Below, in pieces: positions 1 through 6,270 of a DNA stretch of 6,744 bases. A program made the position numbers and the translations under genes. The notes under the pieces are model-generated. The model was given only the letters and a program-made list of their open reading frames with translations. It made no database searches and was not told the origin of the DNA. The stretch is taken from contig JAJRQP010000268.1 of NCBI GenBank assembly GCA_024280195.1, positions 1 to 6,744 on the forward strand, read 5' to 3'. The first letter of the stretch is position 1. Each line of letters starts with the position of its first letter. Source of the DNA: Bacteroidota bacterium. Its GTDB lineage: Bacteria; Bacteroidota; Bacteroidia; Flavobacteriales_D; Crocinitomicaceae.

Positions 1-128
1 AGTGGCGGTACAGTTACGGTTGTAAATGGTGATAGTTTAGATTATACACCACCAGCAGATTTCGTTGGGAACGATACGATTACCTATGTTGTTTGTGATG
101 GAGGAACACCAGACTTATGTGATACAGC
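1..128 (+). repeat. First copy of an exact 128-base internal repeat (B module)
   Basis: Bases 1-128 match 547-674 with no mismatch by direct reading, in the same frame and offset by exactly 546 bases (182 codons). Similarity continues past base 128 but with substitutions, starting where GCG GAA becomes GCA ATA. The repeat encodes the second half of the Ig-like B module, from SGGTVTVV to CDTA. The repeat may extend upstream of the window. Confidence 0.95.
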
Positions 129-1392
129 GGAAGTTGTTATAACAGTTGTTCCTGTAACAGATAGCTTACCAGTGACTGTTCCAGAGGATAGCTTAATTAC
201 ATTCTGTGCAGATAGCTTAACTACTTTTGCAAGTGGACCAGCTACCTCACTTACTTTGTGTGGAGCACCAGATAGTGGAATGGTAGTTATCACCGGAACA
301 TGTATTGATTACACACCAAATCCAAACTTCAATGGTCAGGATACCATGTGTGTGATTGCATGTAACGGAACAGTTTGCGACACAACGATTATTGTTATTG
401 ATGTAACGCCAGTAAACGATCCACCGGTTGCAACAGATGATGTTGTTACAACGGATGAAGATACACCAGTTGTGATTGATGTTCAAGGAAACGATAGTGA
501 CCCAGACAATGATCCATTGACAACGACTGTAATTTCTGGACCAACAAGTGGCGGTACAGTTACGGTTGTAAATGGTGATAGTTTAGATTATACACCACCA
601 GCAGATTTCGTTGGGAACGATACGATTACCTATGTTGTTTGTGATGGAGGAACACCAGACTTATGTGATACAGCAATAGTTGTTATAACAGTTGCACCTG
701 TTACAGATACTGTTCCAGTAATTGTAATTGAAGACAGTGTAATAACGATATGTGGAGATGATTTAACAACCTTTGCAAGTGGTTCTACAACAAGTGTAAC
801 ACTATGCGGTTCTCCAAATAATGGAACATTAACAATTAATGGAACATGCTTCGATTATGTTCCGGATCCAAATTTTGTGGGTCAGGATACCATGTGTATT
901 ATTTCTTGTGATGGTACATTCTGTGATACAACAATCATTATCATTGATGTAACGAGCGCAGGATGCACAGATCCAACAGATACAGATGGAGATGGATTAA
1001 CTGATTGTGAAGAAACAACAGGAGAAGATGATCCATCTACCCCTGCTGTACCAAGCGGTGTTTCTGACCCGAACAATAGATGTGATCCAATGCCGTGTGA
1101 TCTTGTATTACCACAAGGATTTACGCCAGATGGAGATGGAATCAATGATTTCTATGAAATTGAAGCAATTGATAATTACCCAGGAAATACAATAATGATT
1201 TTCAATAGATGGGGTAATAAAGTCTTTGAAATGGAAGAATATGACAATTCTTGGAATGGTACAATGAATATTGGAATTGAAATTTCAGGAGATGAATTGC
1301 CAACAGGAACGTACTATTACATTTTTGATTCGAAAGATGAAATGGTTGGTAAGAATGGAATAATACAAGGATATATTTACTTGAAACGATAA
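1..1392 (+). CDS. Secreted repeat protein with T9SS type B C-terminal sorting domain (5' end missing)
   Basis: Probable large cell-surface or secreted adhesin, exported across the outer membrane by the type IX secretion system. The frame is open from base 1 to a TAA at 1390-1392, giving 463 residues, so the true start lies upstream. Visible order: C-terminal half of an Ig-like/cadherin-tandem module (B0, about residues 1-54), a six-Cys Ig-like variant (A1, 55-137), a full B module (B1, 138-236; VNDPPVATDD opening, GNDSDPDNDPLT), a second Cys module (A2, 237-319), an Asp/Cys-rich linker with DTDGDGLTDCEE (327-338), and a gliding-type sorting domain (368-463). A and B modules share DY.P.P.F.G.DT and CDT.I..I.V, so they are probably diverged versions of one fold. 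The composite period is 182 residues. The neighbouring porP/sprF-like and porE-like genes fit T9SS export. The type B signal is clear; the ligand or adhesion role is inference. A GTG at 172 is only an internal codon. Confidence 0.9.
   Translation, partial: SGGTVTVVNGDSLDYTPPADFVGNDTITYVVCDGGTPDLCDTAEVVITVVPVTDSLPVTVPEDSLITFCADSLTTFASGPATSLTLCGAPDSGMVVITGTCIDYTPNPNFNGQDTMCVIACNGTVCDTTIIVIDVTPVNDPPVATDDVVTTDEDTPVVIDVQGNDSDPDNDPLTTTVISGPTSGGTVTVVNGDSLDYTPPADFVGNDTITYVVCDGGTPDLCDTAIVVITVAPVTDTVPVIVIEDSVITICGDDLTTFASGSTTSVTLCGSPNNGTLTINGTCFDYVPDPNFVGQDTMCIISCDGTFCDTTIIIIDVTSAGCTDPTDTDGDGLTDCEETTGEDDPSTPAVPSGVSDPNNRCDPMPCDLVLPQGFTPDGDGINDFYEIEAIDNYPGNTIMIFNRWGNKVFEMEEYDNSWNGTMNIGIEISGDELPTGTYYYIFDSKDEMVGKNGIIQGYIYLKR
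163..411 (+). other. Six-cysteine Ig-like module A1 (protein domain)
   Basis: About 83 residues with Cys in six contexts: ITFC, TLCG, GTC, DTMC, IAC and TVC. The tail (IDY.PNPNFNGQDT, then CDTTIIVIDV) parallels the B modules, but the extra Cys pairs are not in B. Aligned by eye with A2 (709-957), about two thirds of residues are identical and all six Cys are kept. This suggests up to three disulfides in an extracellular domain. Boundaries are approximate. I do not recognise a named family for this variant. Confidence 0.7.
547..674 (+). repeat. Second copy of the exact 128-base internal repeat (B module)
   Basis: Identical to bases 1-128. It lies inside module B1 of the exported repeat protein. 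The 546-base spacing also holds in the flanking, more diverged A modules: the 18 bases at 334-351 recur at 880-897. The duplicated unit is therefore a B+A pair and not the B module alone. Confidence 0.95.
709..957 (+). other. Six-cysteine Ig-like module A2 (protein domain)
   Basis: Second copy of the Cys-rich module, offset 546 bases from A1. The Cys contexts are ITIC, TLCG, GTC, DTMC, ISC and TFC. It is the last Ig-like module before the Asp-rich linker and sorting domain. It has diverged from A1 far more than the B copies have from one another. Confidence 0.7.
1102..1389 (+). other. Gliding-type (type B) T9SS C-terminal sorting domain
   Basis: The last 96 residues carry the type B signature: QGFTPDGDGINDFYEI, then YPGNTIMIFNRWGNKVFE, an aromatic NSWNG, LPTGTYYYIFD, and an ending of GYIYLKR. 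In Flavobacterium-type proteins this domain (CHU_C / gliding motility-associated C-terminal domain) directs export through the T9SS and is tied to PorP/SprF-family partners, one of which is encoded next door. Unlike the shorter type A signal, it is about 100 residues long. Confidence 0.93.
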
Positions 1393-1400
1393 GAATAAAT

Positions 1401-1432
1401 GTTCCGCAGTTTCGGCTGCGGAACTAATTTTG
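1401..1432 (+). terminator. Probable intrinsic terminator or attenuator after the repeat protein
   Basis: A perfect 9-bp stem (GTTCCGCAG at 1401-1409 with CTGCGGAAC at 1416-1424) closes a TTTCGG loop containing a UUCG-type turn, followed by TAATTTTG. It begins 8 bases after the stop codon. The T-run is short and interrupted, so termination may be partial, leaving read-through into the porP/sprF-like gene 14 bases downstream. Confidence 0.65.
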
Positions 1433-1438
1433 ACAGAG

Positions 1439-2353
1439 ATGAAAAATTTAAAACAAATTCTTGCAACATTAATTTTGGTGATTACCTTCCAGAGTGTTGC
1501 ACAACAAGAGGCTCATTTTACGCAATACATGGATAACACCTTGTTTGTGAATCCAGCTTATGCAGGGTCCAGAGGGATGTTAAATGCAACTGCAATTCAT
1601 AGAGAACAATGGGTTGGTTTAGAAGGCAGACCTCGTTCAACCACCTTTAGTTTACATTCTCCATTGAGTTTTGATAACGTTGGTTTAGGGTTAACCGCAG
1701 TGAATGATATTGTTGGACCTATCCAGCAAACAATGGTGTATGGTGATTTTTCTTACACCTTAAAGTTTAAAAACTCGAAAGGGAAATTAGCTTTTGGATT
1801 AAAAGGAGGTATCAACATTATCAATTCTAGAACAGACCAATTGACTACTTCACAAGTGAATGACCCAAATCTATTGGCTGCTGCAAGAAACCAAATTCTG
1901 CCCAATTTTGGAGGAGGTGTTTATTACCATACCCCAAAATGGTTTGTTGGATTAAGTACACCTAAATTACTAGAAGGAAGTACTGATGGAACAGGTTCAG
2001 CAAGGGAACAACGGCATTATTTTTTAATTGGTGGTGGGGTTTTAAAATTGAACAATGCTTGGAAATTACGTCCTACAACACAGTTAAAGTATACTGTTGG
2101 ATCTCCTTTGTCAATCGATTTAAGTGCCGCTTTTATTTATAAGAAAAAATTGTGGTTAGGTATAATGCATAGATGGGCAGATAGTTTTGGAGGATTCGTG
2201 CAATATCAAATTTCTCCACAATTTAAAGCAGGTATGGCATATGATCAAACTATGACAGAGTTGTCAGGGTATAATGCAGGAACATATGAAGTTTTACTTT
2301 CGTATGACTTTGTGTTTAAGAAGAAAGGAATACGTTCACCAAGATATTTCTAA
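1439..2353 (+). CDS. PorP/SprF-family type IX secretion outer-membrane protein
   Basis: Predicted outer-membrane beta-barrel of the PorP/SprF family, which works with the T9SS. SprF is required for export or attachment of the adhesin SprB in Flavobacterium, and PorP belongs to the attachment/translocation machinery in Porphyromonas. I choose ATG 1439 (304 residues), which gives a compact signal peptide with cleavage near SVA|QQ (residue 21). An in-frame TTG at 1430 would add only three residues. Family marks: HFTQYMDN then NPAYAGSRG soon after cleavage, HREQWVGLEGRP, SLHSPL, glycine-rich alternating strands, and a C-terminal SPRYF. Length is typical. It follows the type B exported protein and precedes the PorE-like gene by 27 bases, so it is probably the dedicated partner of that exported protein. 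Such genes are usually multicopy in these genomes, so no specific symbol is given. Confidence 0.93.
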   Translation: MKNLKQILATLILVITFQSVAQQEAHFTQYMDNTLFVNPAYAGSRGMLNATAIHREQWVGLEGRPRSTTFSLHSPLSFDNVGLGLTAVNDIVGPIQQTMVYGDFSYTLKFKNSKGKLAFGLKGGINIINSRTDQLTTSQVNDPNLLAAARNQILPNFGGGVYYHTPKWFVGLSTPKLLEGSTDGTGSAREQRHYFLIGGGVLKLNNAWKLRPTTQLKYTVGSPLSIDLSAAFIYKKKLWLGIMHRWADSFGGFVQYQISPQFKAGMAYDQTMTELSGYNAGTYEVLLSYDFVFKKKGIRSPRYF

Positions 2354-2380
2354 TAAGAATTAAAGATAAATAGTAGATAG

Positions 2381-4663
2381 ATGAAAAACATCCTATTAAT
2401 AAGCATAGTAATTGCAACATGTTTTACTGCTAGTGCCCAAAGTGGTAAGCTAAAAAAAGCGGATAATTACTACAATAAAATTGCTTACGCAAATGCAGCG
2501 GAGTTGTACACAGAATTAATTGGTTCTGAGGTTGATTCTCCAAAATTAAAATCCAAATTGGCTGATTGTTATTACCAAATTGGTGAAACAGAGAAAGCGG
2601 AAGAATATTATGCGAAAATGATAACTTCTCCTGAAGCAATAAGTCAAGACATTTATAATTATGCTCAGTCTTTAAAGGAGAATGGGAAATATGCAGAAAG
2701 CGATAAATGGATGGAGAAGTTTCATTCAATGGAGGGGTCAGACTTACGAGTGAAAGAATTTGTTTCGAATAAAACCTATGTGCAACAAATAGAATCGCAA
2801 GGAGTATATTTCAAGGTGAACTTATTAAAAGTAAATACGAAACATGCTGACTTTGGAGGTTATCCTTATGGAGAAAACCAATCTTATTTTGTAACAAACA
2901 GAAAGAAAAGAGTTTCTGTGAAACGGTTTCATTCTTGGAATAACAAGAAGTTTTTAGACCTATATAAAGCAGATGTTGTAACTAATGGAGAACTAGAGAA
3001 CGCAACTTTTCTTTCGAGAAAGGCAAATAAGAAATTTCATGAAGGCCCTCTTTGTTTTACAAAAGATGGCAAAACAGTTTATTTCACAAGAAATAACATG
3101 AATCGTGGAAAGAAAAGAAAGGACCAAAAAGGGATTCAAAACTTAAAAATTTACCGAGCAGATATTGACGGTGATGGTAATTGGACCAATCAAGAAGAAT
3201 TAGCGATTAATTCCAAAGATTATTCGGTAGGTCACCCAACACTTTCTGCTGATGAGAAAACACTTTATTTTGTTTCAGATATGCCAGGAGGAATAGGAGG
3301 TTCTGATATCTACAAAATGGCAATTAATGAAGATGGAACTTTTGGTAAAGCCGAAAATTTAGGAGAGAGAATCAATACCGAAGGACAAGAAATGTTTCCT
3401 TGGATGACTTCTGAAGGATTACTATTCTTCGCATCAGATGGACACCTTGGTTTAGGAGGTTTAGATGTTTTTGTTATGCTTCCAAAGAAAGATGGTTCAT
3501 TTAAAAAGCTAATGAACGTAGGAAAACCTGTAAATACACCAAAGGATGATTTCGCCTTAATTATGAATCCTGATAACCTTACAGGGTATGTGTCTTCTAA
3601 TAGAACAACTGGGACTGGTGATGATGATATTTATTCTTTTACGCTTTTAAAACCGCTCAAGGTTAATTTATCTATTAAAGGAATTGTTGCGGATAAACGT
3701 TCAAATACAATCCTTCCAGGAGCAACCGTTGAACTTAAAGATGTTGAAGGTAACATTATCGCAACAACAACAGCGGATGATAATGGTTCGTATGAGTTCG
3801 GATTGGAACCAGATCTAGATTATACCGTTTCTGCTCATAAAGATGATTATTTTGATGATTCTCAAGAAATTTCAACCAAGAAGTTGGATGATGGTGTAGA
3901 GATGTTAGAGCAAAACTTAGGGTTAGAAAAAGACCCAGGTTTATCTTTGTATGCATTGGTTACAGATAAAAAAACAGGTGCACCATTGGAGAATGTTACC
4001 TTGACGATTCTTGATAATATGACAGGAAAGTCAGAAACTTTTAATACTCCAGAAACAGGTGATTATAGAAAGGCTTTGATGGACAAGAAACTAGATGACA
4101 GAGGAAGTTATAATATTACCTTGCAAAAAGAGGGATACTTCACAAAAACAGTAACATACAATACAGCTTTTGATCATGAAGGACAATATGATGTACATGC
4201 AAATTTGGATTTAGGATTAGACCCAGCAGTGAAAGATTTAGCAGATTTGATTGAAATAAACCCAATCAATTTTGATTTGAATAAGTACAAAATTAGACCT
4301 GATGCTGCAAAAGAATTGGATAAAATTGTGGTTGTAATGAATAAGTATCCTGGATTAGTAGTTGAATTAGGCTCCCACACAGATTGTCGAGCATCAAAAG
4401 CTTACAACATGAGACTATCTGACAAACGTGCAAAAGCTTCTGCAGCTTATATCAAAACGAAGATTACAAATCCAGAACGAATCTATGGAAAAGGATATGG
4501 AGAATCAATCTTATTGAATGGTTGTGAATGCGAAGGTGCTGTTAAATCCGATTGTTCGGAAGAAGAGCATGAGAAAAACAGAAGAACAGAGTTTAAAGTT
4601 ATTTCCATTGGAAATGATGATGTAAAAGTTAAAAATAACAGTACTGACTCTTTCGATAAATAA
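2381..4663 (+). CDS. PorE-like periplasmic OmpA-family protein (TPR, PD40, CRD, OmpA)
   Basis: Probable periplasmic linker tying a PorP/SprF partner to peptidoglycan. It has 760 residues. A signal peptide cleaves near ASA|Q (residue 19). A TPR-like helical region (about 21-140) carries LADCYYQIGETEKAEEYY. A PD40/WD40-like propeller (about 141-422) has repeats such as EGPLCFTKDGKTVYF, HPTLSADEKTLYF with GGSDIYK, and LLFFASDG with GLGGLDVF. Two carboxypeptidase-regulatory-like Ig domains follow (about 428-515 and 520-610). The OmpA C-terminal domain (about 625-742) has INFDLNKYKIRPDA, GSHTDCR and NRRTEF. D668 and R683 are 15 residues apart, as in the diaminopimelate-binding pair of E. coli OmpA. 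The order matches PorE of Porphyromonas, but that protein is a lipoprotein and this one lacks a good lipobox (IATC, residues 11-14, has Thr before Cys). It is probably co-transcribed with the gene 27 bases upstream. A specific symbol would be an over-call. Confidence 0.9.
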   Translation: MKNILLISIVIATCFTASAQSGKLKKADNYYNKIAYANAAELYTELIGSEVDSPKLKSKLADCYYQIGETEKAEEYYAKMITSPEAISQDIYNYAQSLKENGKYAESDKWMEKFHSMEGSDLRVKEFVSNKTYVQQIESQGVYFKVNLLKVNTKHADFGGYPYGENQSYFVTNRKKRVSVKRFHSWNNKKFLDLYKADVVTNGELENATFLSRKANKKFHEGPLCFTKDGKTVYFTRNNMNRGKKRKDQKGIQNLKIYRADIDGDGNWTNQEELAINSKDYSVGHPTLSADEKTLYFVSDMPGGIGGSDIYKMAINEDGTFGKAENLGERINTEGQEMFPWMTSEGLLFFASDGHLGLGGLDVFVMLPKKDGSFKKLMNVGKPVNTPKDDFALIMNPDNLTGYVSSNRTTGTGDDDIYSFTLLKPLKVNLSIKGIVADKRSNTILPGATVELKDVEGNIIATTTADDNGSYEFGLEPDLDYTVSAHKDDYFDDSQEISTKKLDDGVEMLEQNLGLEKDPGLSLYALVTDKKTGAPLENVTLTILDNMTGKSETFNTPETGDYRKALMDKKLDDRGSYNITLQKEGYFTKTVTYNTAFDHEGQYDVHANLDLGLDPAVKDLADLIEINPINFDLNKYKIRPDAAKELDKIVVVMNKYPGLVVELGSHTDCRASKAYNMRLSDKRAKASAAYIKTKITNPERIYGKGYGESILLNGCECEGAVKSDCSEEEHEKNRRTEFKVISIGNDDVKVKNNSTDSFDK

Positions 4664-4684
4664 GATAAATAATAATTGGTTTTT

Positions 4685-4719
4685 AAAAAGGCTCATTCAA
4701 TTTAGAATGAGCCTTTTTT
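4685..4719 (+). terminator. Strong intrinsic terminator after the PorE-like gene
   Basis: A perfect 14-bp inverted repeat (AAAAAGGCTCATTC at 4685-4698, GAATGAGCCTTTTT at 4705-4718) flanks a 6-base loop and ends in a run of six T. The GC-containing core is GGCTCATTC/GAATGAGCC. It lies 21 bases after the stop codon and separates the T9SS-related block from asnS. The symmetric A-run and T-run could also work on the minus strand, but no minus-strand gene is seen. Confidence 0.93.
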
Positions 4720-4751
4720 GGCTTTAAACTGTTCTATTGCAACATTCTTCT

Positions 4752-4759
4752 TATTTTTG
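4752..4759 (+). promoter_or_regulatory. Candidate Bacteroidota -7 promoter element for asnS
   Basis: TATTTTTG matches the TAnnTTTG consensus of the Bacteroidota housekeeping sigma factor. It ends 20 bases before the asnS ATG and lies just after the strong terminator, where a new promoter is expected. No TTG sits at the usual 17-23 base distance upstream (the nearest is at 4737-4739, only 12 bases away), so the assignment rests on position and the -7 box. Confidence 0.4.
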
Positions 4760-4779
4760 AACAATATTTATTATTTCAG

Positions 4780-6219
4780 ATGAAAAGAGAAAAAATTGCA
4801 GATATTCTGAGAGCTTCAGAAATTGGAAAAACAGTATTGGTAAAAGGTTGGGTACGAGCATTTCGTAGCAATCGTTTTATTCAAGTGAATGATGGTTCTA
4901 CCATCAAAAATATTCAAGCTGTTGTTGATTTTGAAAACTTCGATGAAGCAATTCTTAAACGTGTAACAACGGCATCGGCAGTTGCAATCACTGGTGAATT
5001 AGTAGAATCAATGGGAGCTGGTCAAGCAGTAGAAATTAAAGTGACTGCCATCGAAATTTTAGGAGATGCAAATCCGGATGAAGTGCAAAAAACAGTAATG
5101 CAACCTAAAAAGCACAGCTTAGAATTCTTAAGAGAACAAGCTCATTTGCGTTTTAGAACAAATACTTTTGGAGCTGTTTTCAGAATTAGACACGCGGTTT
5201 CTTTTGCAATACATAAATATTTCAACGACAAAGGATTCAATTATTTGCACACACCAATCATCACAGGTTCTGATGCAGAGGGTGCAGGAGAGATGTTTCG
5301 TGTTTCTACTTTAGATGCGCAAAACCCACCATTGAATGATGAAGGAAAGGTCGATTTTAGTCAAGATTTCTTCTCAAAGCCTGTTAACTTAACAGTATCT
5401 GGTCAATTAGAAGCAGAATTGGCGGCATTAGCATTGGGGCAAGTGTATACGTTTGGACCAACATTTAGAGCCGAGAACTCAAATACATCTCGTCACTTGG
5501 CAGAATTTTGGATGATAGAACCAGAGGTTGCATTCAATGACTTGAAAGATAACATGGATTTGACAGAGGATTTCTTAAAATACATTTGTCAATACATTCT
5601 GGATAACTGTGCAGATGATCTTCAATTCTTAAATGATAGAGAAGAGAAAGAGCAACAGTCAAAACCAAAATTAGAGCGCAACGAATTAACACTAATTGAG
5701 CGATTAAAATTTGTAACAGAGAATGACTTTATTCGATTGACCTATACTGAAGCGATTGATGTTCTTCGAAATTCTAAACCATTCAAGAAAAAGAAATTTA
5801 AGTACGACGTTGCTTGGGGTGTTGATCTTCATAGTGAGCATGAGCGTTATTTAGTAGAGAAGAAATATAAATGTCCAGTTATTTTAACAGATTATCCGGC
5901 AGAAATAAAAGCGTTCTACATGCGTCAGAATGATGACGGGAAAACGGTTGCTGCAATGGATGTTTTGTTTCCTGGGATTGGAGAAATTGTTGGTGGTTCG
6001 CAACGAGAAGAGCGATTAGATATTCTCAAGAAGAAATTTGCCGACTTTGATATCCCAGAAGAAGATTTGGATTGGTACATCGACACACGTAAATTTGGTA
6101 CAGTTCCTCACGCAGGTTTCGGATTAGGTTTTGAAAGAATGGTGATGTTCGTTACCGGAATGACTAACATCCGAGATGTAATACCTTTTCCAAGAACACC
6201 TGGAAACGCTTCATTTTAA
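4780..6219 (+). CDS. asnS: Asparaginyl-tRNA synthetase
   Basis: Class IIb aminoacyl-tRNA synthetase that charges tRNA(Asn) with asparagine using ATP, in the cytoplasm. It has 479 residues, somewhat longer than the 466 of E. coli. An N-terminal OB-fold anticodon-binding domain (about 1-105; VLVKGWVRAFRS, FIQVNDGS) precedes the catalytic core. Motif 1 lies around HTPIITGSDAEGAGEMF (157-173). Motif 2 is FGPTFRAENSNTSRHLAEFW (225-244), and the following MIEPEVAF favours AsnRS over AspRS. The GVDLHSEHERYL and MDVLFPGIGEIVGGSQREER stretches are intact. Motif 3 is GFGLGFER (446-453), and the protein ends in PFPRTPGNASF as in other AsnRS. The extra length lies mainly around residues 288-305 and in a Lys-rich PFKKKKFKYD (334-343). 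It follows a terminator and has its own candidate promoter. No terminator is seen before rpoN, 51 bases downstream, so the two may be co-transcribed. Confidence 0.98.
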   Translation: MKREKIADILRASEIGKTVLVKGWVRAFRSNRFIQVNDGSTIKNIQAVVDFENFDEAILKRVTTASAVAITGELVESMGAGQAVEIKVTAIEILGDANPDEVQKTVMQPKKHSLEFLREQAHLRFRTNTFGAVFRIRHAVSFAIHKYFNDKGFNYLHTPIITGSDAEGAGEMFRVSTLDAQNPPLNDEGKVDFSQDFFSKPVNLTVSGQLEAELAALALGQVYTFGPTFRAENSNTSRHLAEFWMIEPEVAFNDLKDNMDLTEDFLKYICQYILDNCADDLQFLNDREEKEQQSKPKLERNELTLIERLKFVTENDFIRLTYTEAIDVLRNSKPFKKKKFKYDVAWGVDLHSEHERYLVEKKYKCPVILTDYPAEIKAFYMRQNDDGKTVAAMDVLFPGIGEIVGGSQREERLDILKKKFADFDIPEEDLDWYIDTRKFGTVPHAGFGLGFERMVMFVTGMTNIRDVIPFPRTPGNASF

Positions 6220-6270
6220 TTAGTTGAAGAAAAAGTAGTATTTTAGTAAGCACAGAATAATCAAAACACA

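Noticed and set aside
172..174. GTG as a possible start of the repeat protein
   Set aside because: The same frame is open and codes matching repeat sequence from base 1, with no signal peptide after 172, so this is an internal valine codon.
160..219. Three copies of GATAGCTTA (160, 187, 211) as a possible binding-site array
   Set aside because: All three are in-frame Asp-Ser-Leu codons inside a repetitive coding region, and the spacing is irregular (27 and 24 bases).
1430..1432. TTG as the start of the PorP/SprF-like protein
   Set aside because: The ATG at 1439 gives a normal signal peptide, and the TTG lies in the T-rich tail of the hairpin.
2420..2422. Cys14 of the PorE-like protein as a lipoprotein acylation site
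   Set aside because: The context IATC has Thr directly before Cys, whereas lipoboxes use Gly, Ala or Ser there. A good signal peptidase I site (ASA|Q) follows a few residues later.
2430..2729. Minus-strand open frames such as 2430-2729, 4174-4380 and 882-1145
   Set aside because: They lie opposite clearly recognised genes, have low-complexity or atypical protein sequence, and lack recognisable domains, so they are antisense shadows.
4737..4759. TTG plus TATTTTTG as a full promoter; a similar pair occurs at 6224-6246
   Set aside because: The spacing is 12 bases in both places, shorter than the 17-23 expected, so only the -7 box at 4752-4759 is kept, as a weak call.
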